A stretch of DNA of 64,000 bases from a virus, in the IMG/VR virus record IMGVR_UViG_3300037054_000044, positions 1 through 64,000 of that record; one strand, 5' to 3'. Both the position numbers and the translations under genes were made by a program. The notes beneath the pieces were generated by a model. The model was not told the origin of the DNA. It worked only from the letters and a program-made list of their open reading frames with translations, and made no database searches. Each line of letters opens with the position of its first letter. Position 1 is the first letter of the stretch. Below are positions 26,928 through 36,555 of the stretch, piece by piece.

Positions 26928-27554
26928 ATGGCACAAGGTGAAAATCAGCAGGTACAAGGTGGTCGTGAATTGGCGTACATAAACCAACGCGATGCCTATG
27001 CAGGTTCTCTGTTTGGTAGGCTTATAACTGCGATGAACACCCTTGCCAAGAACGCTGGTGTAGCTGCTGTAGGTAAAGTATCACCTCCTCCTCCGATTGA
27101 TGCAATTAACGTACAAGGAGCCTTGTCCGGGGGCATTATGACAGCTCCTTCAGAGATACTTCACTGGACCCTTCAACACTCTCAGGCCATACAGAAGAAC
27201 ATTCATTACTTCAGTGAGATTGACACCGATCCAAACTTCCCAGCACCACACGTCGTTGCCCATGGCGCATCTCGTAGCGCATTTCTTACGCTACCTAAGA
27301 TGGACAACGCAGGAAATGTGCAAACATATTATCTAAGAAGCTACGCGCAGATGCCTGGGTCAAACCCATGTAAACCCAAGGTTCACGGCAACCTTGGTGG
27401 TGCAATAGGAATTCAGATGACAGGTGCTAGTAAAACATCGCTCCTGCCATCAGCAGGAAGTGGCACAGCAAGTCCCAACGGACAGCAGGGTGGGTCGGGG
27501 CTTGGTGTTGTGTTAGACAGACCAGCACCGGGTCCGAAAAGGAATATAGCATGA
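26928..27554 (+). CDS. Virion-associated hypothetical protein (208 aa)
   Basis: Contains GGRELAYINQRDAYAGSLF, a His-rich middle (HVVAHGASRSAF) and a Gly/Ser/Pro-rich C-terminus. It lies between the nozzle-like gene and internal virion genes. GGGAGAACTCA precedes the ATG. Family not recognised. Confidence 0.6.
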   Translation: MAQGENQQVQGGRELAYINQRDAYAGSLFGRLITAMNTLAKNAGVAAVGKVSPPPPIDAINVQGALSGGIMTAPSEILHWTLQHSQAIQKNIHYFSEIDTDPNFPAPHVVAHGASRSAFLTLPKMDNAGNVQTYYLRSYAQMPGSNPCKPKVHGNLGGAIGIQMTGASKTSLLPSAGSGTASPNGQQGGSGLGVVLDRPAPGPKRNIA

Positions 27555-28057
27555 TTGTTTACTTGGCAACGAACACTGTGAACGGTAAACAATACGTCGG
27601 GCAAACTACGTCAACACTAGAACGACGTTGGCAAAAACATTACCAGTCTGCTCGGGCAAATAATCAACGTCATTACAAGATCAGTAGAGCACTCGTGAAG
27701 TATGGTAAGAATAACTTCACGGTAGAAGTACTTGCTGTCTGTAAGAACAAGACAGATATGGATAAGAAAGAAAAGTACTTCATAAAAACTTTGGAAACCA
27801 GAGAAAAAGGCTACAATATCACCTCTGGTGGAGAAGGCGCGGTAGGGTACAGACATACTTCTGCATCTAAATTAAAAATGCACACCGCACAACTTGGGAA
27901 CACGAAGATGCTAGGCAAGCATACCTCTTTGCTACAAAAGCAGAGAGCAAGTGAGACATGGTTAGGTAGAAAACACACCGCTGAAGCCAAGGCGAAGATG
28001 AGAACCGCAGCCCTGTTACGCCACAGAGAACGCAACAATAAAGGGCAATATTCATAA
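27551..28057 (+). CDS. GIY-YIG homing endonuclease
   Basis: Classic GIY-YIG start (IVYLATNTVNGKQYVGQT, with RRW and a K/E helix), then YNITSGGEGAVGYRHT and C-terminal modular binding repeats (SASKLKMHTAQLG, HTAEAKAKMRTAA). It differs in sequence from the other two GIY-YIG genes here. The ATG overlaps the stop of the preceding gene (ATGA). Confidence 0.88.
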   Translation: MIVYLATNTVNGKQYVGQTTSTLERRWQKHYQSARANNQRHYKISRALVKYGKNNFTVEVLAVCKNKTDMDKKEKYFIKTLETREKGYNITSGGEGAVGYRHTSASKLKMHTAQLGNTKMLGKHTSLLQKQRASETWLGRKHTAEAKAKMRTAALLRHRERNNKGQYS

Positions 28058-28068
28058 AGGAAAATGCA

Positions 28069-28677
28069 ATGATGAAAACAATTTTTGCCCTGATGTTTCA
28101 GGGCGTGTTCCCTTGTTTTATAGGGCTGGGCGGTAGCAAGTTCGCACCTTTAGCAGCGGCCAACACAGCGGCAGCGCAGGGTGCGGTGGGAACGTATGGT
28201 ACTAATGCGGCGACAGAAGGTGCTGCACTAAACCCTTTCTTCACCCAAGAGATGAACGCACAGCATTCCCTAAACCCTAATCAGACAGACGAGATGCTAA
28301 CCGCAGCCGAAAGCGGTGCAGGTGCAGCGACGGGCGCTGAGCAAGGTGCATTGATTAACAACGCCACGCGCACGGGTAATGCTACGGGCGTAACTAAGTC
28401 TCTCGATGAGATGGCTAGGGACAAGGCCAAGGCAGCAGCAGGAGCCAGCGAAGGTATCGCAGCGCAAGACGTAATGGGAGCCAAGGCTCTAAACCAGCAG
28501 GGCGCGGCAGGCATGCAAGGGCTGTACGGCGTCAACACTGGCGCTCAGTTGAACGCTATGAAGCAAGCCAACGCTGATGTACAGACACAACAGGAACTAA
28601 ACCCTGGATGGTTGAAGGGTGTTGAAGGCATTGTAAACACAGCAGCAAACGCGGCTTCGGCTGCAGCCAAATTCTAA
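28069..28677 (+). CDS. Ala-rich probable internal virion protein (202 aa)
   Basis: A short hydrophobic N-terminus (FALMFQGVFPCFIGLGG) is followed by Ala/Gly/Asn-rich helices with few aromatics (AAESGAGAATGAEQGALIN). The composition and position just before two giant internal-type proteins fit an ejected or scaffolding virion component; there is no family assignment. AAAGGAAAATGCA precedes the ATG. Confidence 0.5.
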   Translation: MMKTIFALMFQGVFPCFIGLGGSKFAPLAAANTAAAQGAVGTYGTNAATEGAALNPFFTQEMNAQHSLNPNQTDEMLTAAESGAGAATGAEQGALINNATRTGNATGVTKSLDEMARDKAKAAAGASEGIAAQDVMGAKALNQQGAAGMQGLYGVNTGAQLNAMKQANADVQTQQELNPGWLKGVEGIVNTAANAASAAAKF

Positions 28678-28686
28678 GGAGAGACC

Positions 28687-31600
28687 ATGGCAGACACGTT
28701 AACTAAACTTGGCGATAAAGTCAAGGATTACTGGGGCAAGATCAAGTCTCTCCCGCCTGATGAAGGCGAAGCACAAGCCATCAAGGAGAAGCAGGCCAAC
28801 GTCGATGCAGTGACAGCCAAGCCTACTCCAGAGCCAGAGCACACTGGAAGTGAACCTATGCCGCAGGGCAACTATGGATCACGCCCTGGTGAGAAACGAC
28901 TAGACTGGGCAATGAAGCCAGAGGCACCTGTTTACGACAATGGTGGGGATGTAGCCATGTCAGGCTTTAAAAAGATGGCACCATCTCTTGACGAGGAAGA
29001 CCCACATCTTAAAGAGGAACAGATTCCTCAGTACACGCATGGCAATGACCCTGCAAGAGCCAAACCACAGCCGAAGGACTTCAATGGAGGCTCCGTGGGA
29101 GGTGTGCAAGACACAGCCCTGGCAACTCCTATGTATGCTCCTGGGCAAGCCCCAGCTATGGCTGCACCAATAATGGACAACGGCGGCGACGTGAAGAACA
29201 TCAACGATGGGCAGCATCAGGTGGCGATCCTGCAGACAGGTGAGCGAGTGCTCGACCGCGACGAAGCAGCACGCTATCGTCAGATGCACGGCTCAAAGAT
29301 GCCGACCATGCATGAGTCTATGGACGTGAACACAGGGAAGCCTTCATCGTCTTTGCCTGAGTTGACACCTGCGATTAAGCCGACACCCACAGCACCACTG
29401 TATGACCAAGGTGGCATTGTAGGTGGCAGCAACCTGCGTAAGCTGGGAGCACCTGTCTACGACAACGGTGGGGAAGTGAAGACACAGCCTAGTTATGAGG
29501 AGAGAATTGCACCTTACCAACTTCCTCGGGGATATGAAGATGCAAAACCTGTGCATGACACATTGCAACTTCCTAGGGGCTATGAGGACGCACAGCCTGT
29601 TTCACGTTATGGCGAGGCTCAGGCTGTGGCAAATCGACCTAGAATTGGCATGCCAAAGATTAGCATGGAAGAGGATCACTCTACAGAGAAAAGATCAACA
29701 CTTCCTGTCTATGATGACGGCGGTAGCGTGGACGTGAATGATGGGCAACACCAAGCAGCTATCTTAAAAGACGGAGAGCGCGTGCTCACCCCAGAAGAGA
29801 ATGCACAGTACAAAGCAGAGCACCCAGAGAAGGGTGCGCCTGCAGACTTCGGTGGACGTGTAATACCTAATCCCAAAGGCATAAAGCCTATGGACAGCGA
29901 TGCACCTCATGCACCGACACCCATGACTTACCCAGGCGGGGCAAAGATGAACATCGACAACGCTCCTCTGGATGACAAGGAGAGCGAGAAGACGTTCCCT
30001 ACGGTCATGCCTACGGAAGCCAGTGCCAAAAGTCCAGCACGGCCTTACGCAGAGGTGGAAGCAGAGCAGAAGAAAGCAGCCGAAGCCAAAGTGAATGGAG
30101 ATCAAGGTGCGCAAGTTGCTCCTGCTCCTACACAGGAGTCAGTACCTGAGCAGTTGCCTACCGCAACGCACGAAGAGCGCGTGGCGATTAAGCATGACGA
30201 GCAAGAGGCTATGGGCAAAGGCATCCAAGGGTTGACGCAACTTGGAATGTCAAAGATTCACGCTAAGCAGTTAGGCATCAATGAAGAGCCTAGCACCGAA
30301 GGCGTTACTGCCCCCAAGGAATTCGCACGGCCTGAGCAGGGTGGCTTCCCCAAGATGGGCGAAGCAACCCCCGAGGCAGCCGCACCCGCAGCACCCGCTG
30401 CTGGAGCACCTGCAGCACCTACTACTACCTCTGAGCGTTCCCCAGACTTCAAAGCTAAGCTGGCACAGTTGAACCAAGACCATGCCAATGCATTAGCAGA
30501 GCGTACGCCTGAAGGCAAAGTTCGAGCGGATTATATTCAAGAGCAAATAAACGATCTGCACAAGAACAACCCATGGGGTACCGCTGGAAACAGACCAGGA
30601 GCGCTCGGGCGGCTGGGGCACATCGCTTCTAAGTTCGGTAACTTGGCGGGAGATGTTTTTGCTCCAGCCACGATGGAACTAATCCCTGGCACTGACCTGA
30701 ACAAACGAGTTCAGGAAGCTGGTCTGCAGAAGCAGACGCAAGCCGACGTTCAAGAAGCCACAGCACGTGAGGCTGAAGAGAATAAAGCAGGAAAAGTAGC
30801 GCCACAAGACACCTACAAGGAAGCCACACAGGGAGGCATAACTGACCCTGCGCATCCTGAACTAGGACCGCAACAGGCGTATGTAGATGAGAAAGACCCA
30901 AGCAAGATTCACTTCGCAGGGCCTATGCCTCCCAAGGCAGGGGCAGAGAAGGACCAACCTGCCAACGTGGATCAGCAGAAGGATTACCAACAGCGCATTG
31001 CTAACTCTGGGTTGACTGGACAAGCATTGCAAACTTATGGTACAGTACCTAAGGGAGCTACTACAGCCGAACTGGATAAGCGCTTCGATGAGGCTACTAA
31101 ACTGCGTGGCATGAACCAGAAGGACCAAGAAACCGCAATCCAGAACCAAGCACGTAAGGACGCTGCCGATGAGAAGCAGTTTGAGCACGAACAGGCACGT
31201 GCTGACAAGTTGGAGAACCAACACTTCAGTTACGTAGATGAAAAGGGACAGACACAAATCACCACTGGCGATAAAGTAAAAGAGTTGCCAGAAGGTACAC
31301 AAACTATCCCAATAAAAGACGTAGCCAATCTCGTTGGAGAAGCACGCTCTATGAACGCTGTGCAGGAGAACATGAATGTTCTGCACAAAGACATAGAAGA
31401 GCACCCAGAAGTGTTCGACAACGCAGCAGCACGCACTATTGTTCAAACTACTACTAAGGAAATGAACCGAGCATCTATAGGTCTGTTAGTTGCTGGCACA
31501 GGCATGAATTTGCCTATTCCAGAAGGTTTTAACAACATGATAGATACAGCCCTGCAGAACAATGCACTGGACGCAAAAACAGCCAAGTCCGTAAAGAACT

Positions 31601-31944
31601 ACATCGCAGACTACAAAGCCTTAAAAGACAAGGCAATGGTCATCCAGATGATGATGCAGAACGGCAAGATGGGTAGAGGTGGAATGCAGGCATTTGATTC
31701 CATCGTTAACCAACTGCCTGGAGGTTCAACTCCAGACAGCGCCACAGCCGCTCGTCAAATGGGAGCACTGCAGAACACAGTCAAGGGACTGATGGGTAAA
31801 TACCCAGAAAAGTACGCTGACTACACCAAGGCTAAGCCGTATGAAGCCAAGGAGCAGGGTGCTGCCCCCAAGCAGGGTGACAAGCATCAATACGCTGGTG
31901 CCAACTATACGTTTGACGGTAAACAGTGGGTGCAGCAAAAGTAG
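28687..31944 (+). CDS. Large internal virion protein with repeated Y-D-x-GG motifs
   Basis: The 1,085-residue protein is Ala/Gln/Lys/Pro-rich. The N-terminal third carries at least five copies of a short motif (APVYDNGGDV, APIMDNGGDV, APLYDQGGIV, APVYDNGGEV, LPVYDDGGSV). Two are followed by NDGQHQ(V/A)AIL..GERVL. The middle is disordered, and the last 350 residues are charged helices (LDKRFDEATKLRGMNQKDQE). An ejected internal protein or tail scaffold is likely from composition and place. Confidence 0.55.
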   Translation: MADTLTKLGDKVKDYWGKIKSLPPDEGEAQAIKEKQANVDAVTAKPTPEPEHTGSEPMPQGNYGSRPGEKRLDWAMKPEAPVYDNGGDVAMSGFKKMAPSLDEEDPHLKEEQIPQYTHGNDPARAKPQPKDFNGGSVGGVQDTALATPMYAPGQAPAMAAPIMDNGGDVKNINDGQHQVAILQTGERVLDRDEAARYRQMHGSKMPTMHESMDVNTGKPSSSLPELTPAIKPTPTAPLYDQGGIVGGSNLRKLGAPVYDNGGEVKTQPSYEERIAPYQLPRGYEDAKPVHDTLQLPRGYEDAQPVSRYGEAQAVANRPRIGMPKISMEEDHSTEKRSTLPVYDDGGSVDVNDGQHQAAILKDGERVLTPEENAQYKAEHPEKGAPADFGGRVIPNPKGIKPMDSDAPHAPTPMTYPGGAKMNIDNAPLDDKESEKTFPTVMPTEASAKSPARPYAEVEAEQKKAAEAKVNGDQGAQVAPAPTQESVPEQLPTATHEERVAIKHDEQEAMGKGIQGLTQLGMSKIHAKQLGINEEPSTEGVTAPKEFARPEQGGFPKMGEATPEAAAPAAPAAGAPAAPTTTSERSPDFKAKLAQLNQDHANALAERTPEGKVRADYIQEQINDLHKNNPWGTAGNRPGALGRLGHIASKFGNLAGDVFAPATMELIPGTDLNKRVQEAGLQKQTQADVQEATAREAEENKAGKVAPQDTYKEATQGGITDPAHPELGPQQAYVDEKDPSKIHFAGPMPPKAGAEKDQPANVDQQKDYQQRIANSGLTGQALQTYGTVPKGATTAELDKRFDEATKLRGMNQKDQETAIQNQARKDAADEKQFEHEQARADKLENQHFSYVDEKGQTQITTGDKVKELPEGTQTIPIKDVANLVGEARSMNAVQENMNVLHKDIEEHPEVFDNAAARTIVQTTTKEMNRASIGLLVAGTGMNLPIPEGFNNMIDTALQNNALDAKTAKSVKNYIADYKALKDKAMVIQMMMQNGKMGRGGMQAFDSIVNQLPGGSTPDSATAARQMGALQNTVKGLMGKYPEKYADYTKAKPYEAKEQGAAPKQGDKHQYAGANYTFDGKQWVQQK

Positions 31945-31951
31945 AAGAAAT

Positions 31952-32027
31952 CTCAGGGCCTCGAACCCTGGGCTAGAGTCGGGAGGTGCCAGTTACACCT
32001 CCCTTCTCGACCTTAACTGGAGGAGCA
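31952..32027 (+). promoter_or_regulatory. Two-hairpin HEG leader E
   Basis: Hairpin 1 is CTCAGGG/CCCTGGG (31952-31972), 7 nt after the upstream stop. Hairpin 2 is GGGAGGTG/CACCTCCC with flanking GAGTC/CTCGAC (31976-32011). Then come CCTTAACTGGAGGAGCA and ATG. Distance to ATG is 76 nt. Confidence 0.65.
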
Positions 32028-32660
32028 ATGTATTACACGTATTTGTGGTTAAGAGAAGACAGCACTCCGTACTATGTTGGAAAAGGTTCAAAGAATAGAG
32101 CCTACATTAGTTTTTCGCATGGTGTTCATAAGCCTACAGATAAAAGTAGAATCATCATCTATCCAGCAGAGTCTGAAACCAATGCGTTTGAAACAGAGAT
32201 AGCGCTAATTTGGTATTATGGAAGAAAAGATTTAGGGTTAGGCTGCTTAAGAAACCTAACAGATGGTGGAGAAAATCCTCCTAAGATGTATGGCAAAAGG
32301 TCCAAAGAAACTTGCAGAAGGATCAGTGAAGCCCTTAAGGGCGGAGTAAGAACAGAAGAGCATCGTAAAAAGATAAGTGATACTCTTAAAGCCTATACCA
32401 TACCAGAGTCGGTGCGCATTAAAATGGTTACTGCACTTAGGCTAAAACTGGTAGGCAAAAAGCACCCCATATCTGAAGAAACTAGAAAAAAGATAAGTAT
32501 GTCCCTTACAGGAAAACCAGGGCACAAGTCAACAGAAGAAACAAATCAAAAGATACGTTTAAAAGCTACAGGAAGAAAGCATTCGGCTGAGACTCGCTTA
32601 AAAATGAGTATATCAGCAAAGAACAGAGGAAAAAATGGCAGACACACAGGTAGCACCTGA
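32028..32660 (+). CDS. GIY-YIG homing endonuclease
   Basis: Begins [20 protein letters not shown], closely matching the endonuclease inserted after gmd. It continues with the same YYGRKD segment and several modular DNA-binding repeats (SKETCRRISEALKGG, TEEHRKKISDTLKA, SEETRKKISMSLTG, SAETRLKMSISAK). The last 26 nt overlap the next virion gene. ATG 32028 is fixed by CTGGAGG. Confidence 0.88.
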   Translation: MYYTYLWLREDSTPYYVGKGSKNRAYISFSHGVHKPTDKSRIIIYPAESETNAFETEIALIWYYGRKDLGLGCLRNLTDGGENPPKMYGKRSKETCRRISEALKGGVRTEEHRKKISDTLKAYTIPESVRIKMVTALRLKLVGKKHPISEETRKKISMSLTGKPGHKSTEETNQKIRLKATGRKHSAETRLKMSISAKNRGKNGRHTGST

Positions 32661-35103
32661 TCAGCAACAGGCACCCGACACATTACCTGCTGACTTTTTC
32701 CAAACCAAAGGTACAGCCACAAGTGCGCCTGATACGCTCCCAGCAGATTTCAAGTTCAAAGAAACTCCTGAGGAAAAACCCCAGCCATCTGTTATGCACA
32801 ATGTTGGGGAGTATGGAAAAGGCTTAGCACACTCCGTGGGACTTCCTGAGTCTATGCAAGAGGCAGAAGAAGGAACCAAAGCGGCTACTGAAGTAACTCC
32901 CATGAACGCTATCCGCGCAGTAGGCGGCCCTGCCGTGAGCGCAGGAGAGCAAGTTTACAATGCTGGCAAGGGATACCTGAAAGGTTTGTGGAACACAGGA
33001 AAAGAAGCCTACGAAGCAGGGCAGAATATTGCCAAGGGTGGTCCTGTACTTCAGAACATAGCAAAACCAGCTTCTGAGTATCTGAATACCAATGTAGGAG
33101 CAGTTCCGTTCATCGGACAACCTACCGTAGAAGCAGGCAAGGATATCGCCGCAGGAACCAAAGATATTGTAGGAATGACACCACGAGCCGCAGGTGAACT
33201 GACTGGAGCAATTGGTCAGGTTGCGTTGCCTGAAGTGCTAGACAGAGTGCATCCTGAGCAAACCATGGACTTCCACAATAAAGCCGTGGAAACTGCACAG
33301 AAGAAACTAGACACCGCCAAAAAGGCGGCTCTACCGTATGCGGACTCTGTGGATAAAGGTGTGCAGCCTCCCGCTAAAATTCAGAAGCCAATTGACAAGG
33401 CACAGACCGAGTTGAATGAGGCCATTTACCACCGTGATACGCATAGGGATGCGATGGATGCACGGCGTACACACGTCACCAATCCCAAAGCCCCTGCTGC
33501 TGCCCCTGAGGTGCCTACAGAGCAGATTGAAGCAATGCCGCGCCCTGGTGCTCCTAAGCCAGCCGCTGCACCCGAGAACGTCAAAGTCCCAGGACAGGTT
33601 CAGCCAGAGGTAGTGCCACAGCCTCTGCTTGAACAGCCGCGCACTCCTATAGGACGCATGCAGCTTCCCGATGAGCAAGGCACAATGGGCAAGCCACGGC
33701 AACTCACCGCAGGTGCCAATCCTCCCACAGGCTCATCGAACCTAGAGGATGTAGTAAAGGCTACGGAAGAGAAAGAAAAGCCGGGAATGCCACAGATGAG
33801 GTTGCCTGAAGAGGCACCGAAGTCGGGAATGCCACAGATGACGGATGAGGCCGCGCTGCGAGCATTGGAAGCTAAAGAAGGAAAGGTTGTAACGAATCCT
33901 AAGAAGTTAGTAGGCGAGCAACTGAAGGAAGCGTTGAAGCCGGGAGAAGCAGCTAAGCCTGTTGCCGAGAAGGCACCAGCAGTTGCTGAGAAGCCTGCTG
34001 AGCCGCCCGTTGCCAAGGCCGAGGAAAAGCCTGTTCTTCCCAAGGAAGAGCCCACTGGCTATACTCCCAAAGCAGAAGAAGTTGTAAAAGCTGGAGAAGA
34101 AGGCCGCACACCTGCAAAGAGTGCAGCAGAGTATCACCCTGCCGTGCAGCAGAAGGTCAACGAACTGTCCGATGAGAAACTTCGTACGCTCGCAAAGGCG
34201 CACGGCTTGAATCCTGACGAGTATGATTTCAATGCACGTGACGAAGGCCGTCATCGCACTGAGCGTGACCGATTAGCGCGGGAAGTTACCGAACAGATGG
34301 GCGATGACGAAAAGATCAACCTAGGCCGTGCAGCAGAGAAGGCGGATAAGGAAGGTCTATTCCAAGGCGCAGATACGTCTTCCAAAGGGCGTGCAGCACG
34401 TGCGGAGAAGATGTTCCCACGTCTACGCGGTCCCGTTGATGAGCACGGTAATCCTAAGATTGGCGGTGGGTCACAAGCTGCCACAGCTACTGCCAAGGAA
34501 AAGTACGCAGGAGAAGAACGGCGTACTGCTGAACGTAAGGCACCGCTTAATTCTAAGGAAACGGAAGAGGCTATAAAAAGCCGTAAACCATTCACCAACC
34601 CATTCGACGAAACCGAGGGTGCTTCCAAAACTATAGCCAAGGACAAGAACATGCCCGTCCACCCGGCTGAGGAAGCCAAGGCAGTAACTAAGGCTGATAA
34701 CTACCATGGTGAGCCCATGTCCTATGAGCACCACCCCATGGGAGAAGAAGGTAGCAATCAGCAACATCACGTCACAACCAAGGATACAAACGGTCGTAAG
34801 ATTGGAGAACTAGTAGCACAGGACACAAAGTCCGGTGTAGCTACTGTGCGCTCCAACCAAATTTACGATAAAGAGTTGCAAGGCAAAGGCCGGGGTGTTG
34901 ACCAAATTACTCACTTCCTGAACAACGTAGGGAAAGACATCCACACTGTGCATAGCGACATCAGCACATCTGACCAAGCGAGGGGAGCATGGGATAAACT
35001 TGAGAAAGCATATCCTGAGTCCGTGACTAAGAAGACGTACAAAGATGGCCAAACTCGCTACACCGTGGATATGGAAAAGTACCAAGAAGAACTAAAGAAA
35101 TAA
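32635..35103 (+). CDS. Large internal virion protein with GNAT-like C-terminus
   Basis: The 822-residue protein begins with duplicated APDTLPADF motifs. A helical Gly/Ala part follows (SAGEQVYNAGKGYLKGLWNT), then a long Pro/Ala/Glu/Lys disordered stretch. The final 110 residues resemble an acetyltransferase-like fold: KIGELVAQDTKSGVATV, YDKELQGKGRGVDQITHFL, VHSDISTSDQARGAWDKLEK. This suggests an ejected protein that carries an enzyme-like domain into the cell. The GNAT link is inference from pattern. Confidence 0.55.
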   Translation: MADTQVAPDQQQAPDTLPADFFQTKGTATSAPDTLPADFKFKETPEEKPQPSVMHNVGEYGKGLAHSVGLPESMQEAEEGTKAATEVTPMNAIRAVGGPAVSAGEQVYNAGKGYLKGLWNTGKEAYEAGQNIAKGGPVLQNIAKPASEYLNTNVGAVPFIGQPTVEAGKDIAAGTKDIVGMTPRAAGELTGAIGQVALPEVLDRVHPEQTMDFHNKAVETAQKKLDTAKKAALPYADSVDKGVQPPAKIQKPIDKAQTELNEAIYHRDTHRDAMDARRTHVTNPKAPAAAPEVPTEQIEAMPRPGAPKPAAAPENVKVPGQVQPEVVPQPLLEQPRTPIGRMQLPDEQGTMGKPRQLTAGANPPTGSSNLEDVVKATEEKEKPGMPQMRLPEEAPKSGMPQMTDEAALRALEAKEGKVVTNPKKLVGEQLKEALKPGEAAKPVAEKAPAVAEKPAEPPVAKAEEKPVLPKEEPTGYTPKAEEVVKAGEEGRTPAKSAAEYHPAVQQKVNELSDEKLRTLAKAHGLNPDEYDFNARDEGRHRTERDRLAREVTEQMGDDEKINLGRAAEKADKEGLFQGADTSSKGRAARAEKMFPRLRGPVDEHGNPKIGGGSQAATATAKEKYAGEERRTAERKAPLNSKETEEAIKSRKPFTNPFDETEGASKTIAKDKNMPVHPAEEAKAVTKADNYHGEPMSYEHHPMGEEGSNQQHHVTTKDTNGRKIGELVAQDTKSGVATVRSNQIYDKELQGKGRGVDQITHFLNNVGKDIHTVHSDISTSDQARGAWDKLEKAYPESVTKKTYKDGQTRYTVDMEKYQEELKK

Positions 35104-35109
35104 CAGAAT

Positions 35110-35185
35110 CTCAGGGGTTGCTCCCTGAGCCAGTGCTGGGCGGTGCTCGTTACACCGCTCAGTGCAACCTTAACGAGGGGGAATT
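35110..35185 (+). promoter_or_regulatory. Two-hairpin HEG leader F
   Basis: Hairpin 1 is a perfect CTCAGGG/CCCTGAG (35110-35129), 6 nt after the upstream stop. Hairpin 2 is a 13-bp stem with three G-U pairs (35133-35165) and the same loop-side GGTG...TTACACC pattern as leader E. Then come CCTTAACGAGGGGGAATT and ATG at 76 nt. Confidence 0.65.
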
Positions 35186-35731
35186 ATGTACAAGAACCCA
35201 GAAGATAGTAAAGCTAACAACGCAAAGTGGAGAAAGTCTCACAGGGAAGAGGACTTGGCTAGGAAGAGAAAATGGTACCTAAAGAACCGTATTTACTTAT
35301 TACAGCAAGCGCACCTTTGGAGAATCAACAATAGAGAAACTTCCCGTGAAAGCAATAGAAAATGGAAGAAGAACAACCCAGAGATAGTACTAAGAGAAGG
35401 ACGGGAGTGGAGAAAAAACAATCCAGACAAGGTAAAAGTGAACGACCACAGGCGCTTGGCTCTTAAAGCAGGCAACGGAGGTTCTTTTACCGCTGCTGAG
35501 TGGAACTCTTTGTGTAAGCACTATAGGCATCACTGTCTGTGCTGCAACAAGAAAAGAAAACTGACAGCAGATCATGTTGTCCCTTTGTCCAAGGGAGGCA
35601 CAAGTAATATAGAAAATATTCAACCCTTATGCGGCCCTTGTAATTCAAGGAAGGGAACAAAAACAATAGACTACCGCAAACAAAATCCTGAAAGTCCTGC
35701 CATTACGCAGGGGAATGCGAGTACATTTTGA
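35186..35731 (+). CDS. HNH homing endonuclease
   Basis: Lys/Arg/Asn-rich N-terminal helix with repeated WRKNNP-type units, then HNH: HHCLCCNKKRK, LTADHVVPLSKGG, NIQPLCGPCNSRKG. It is a close paralogue of 26316-26915, differing in having no N-terminal zinc knuckle. The stop overlaps the TTG start of the next gene. Confidence 0.88.
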   Translation: MYKNPEDSKANNAKWRKSHREEDLARKRKWYLKNRIYLLQQAHLWRINNRETSRESNRKWKKNNPEIVLREGREWRKNNPDKVKVNDHRRLALKAGNGGSFTAAEWNSLCKHYRHHCLCCNKKRKLTADHVVPLSKGGTSNIENIQPLCGPCNSRKGTKTIDYRKQNPESPAITQGNASTF

Positions 35732-36483
35732 GCCTATACACTAAGTCACCGTTTAAACCGTCACCAACTCTGCTCGTGCAGGGCAGACCAGAATACACAT
35801 TCGGAAGCTGGCTCGACAAGACAGGCCCAACTTTGGGCTATGTAATTTCAGACTCAGCGGTAACAACCACTGGAACTTTAACGTTTCGCATAGCCTCAGG
35901 AAATGTCCCAGTCGTGGGTAGCCTGATTACTGTGATTGGCACTGTCAATGGCAGTGGAAACCTGAATGTGACCAACGCACAGATTTTGTCTGCAACGACT
36001 ACGAACGCCGGAATTTCCACGGTGACTTTCACCATCACCTCCTCGACCGTAGCAGCGGGAACGCCTGACGGTGGCCAAGTATCTATACCGCAGCCTGAAC
36101 TTGGGGATGTCCTATCGTCATTCCCAGCGTCATCCATTGCAGTTGCTTGCCCATCATCCCCTGGCAATCAGTCAGGCAAATCCCTTAGCGCCACTGTTAA
36201 GCTGCCAGCGCAGCAACTCGGTGTTGCGAGTACCTTGTCAGCAGTTACGGTTCTTATTCAAGGCGCGAACTTCGATGAAGATGCGCAGTATAACACCATA
36301 GGAACTATCACTGCAGCAGGCACAGCATCGGGTGGGCCAAACGTTTATGACTGGCAATCAGGACAAGGTAACTCCGGTACACTAGCCTCAGGCGATGTTG
36401 ATTTGATCAACTTCAGGTTTTACAGACTACAAGTATCTGCGGCGACGGGCTCTGGACCTGTTGTCGGAACCATAATGTTCTAG
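35728..36483 (+). CDS. Tail or virion beta-rich protein (251 aa)
   Basis: TTG start overlapping the endonuclease stop. Ser/Thr/Gly/Val-rich beta-structure (TTTGTLTFRIASGNVPVVG, VTVLIQGANFDEDAQ). No family recognised; it is probably a structural component. Confidence 0.55.
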   Translation: MSLYTKSPFKPSPTLLVQGRPEYTFGSWLDKTGPTLGYVISDSAVTTTGTLTFRIASGNVPVVGSLITVIGTVNGSGNLNVTNAQILSATTTNAGISTVTFTITSSTVAAGTPDGGQVSIPQPELGDVLSSFPASSIAVACPSSPGNQSGKSLSATVKLPAQQLGVASTLSAVTVLIQGANFDEDAQYNTIGTITAAGTASGGPNVYDWQSGQGNSGTLASGDVDLINFRFYRLQVSAATGSGPVVGTIMF

Positions 36484-36555
36484 TATCGGTAATATGCGCA
36501 ATTCATAGCAAGCGGGGTAAAAGCCCTCGCAGACATTTGAACTCAGGAGACTCAT

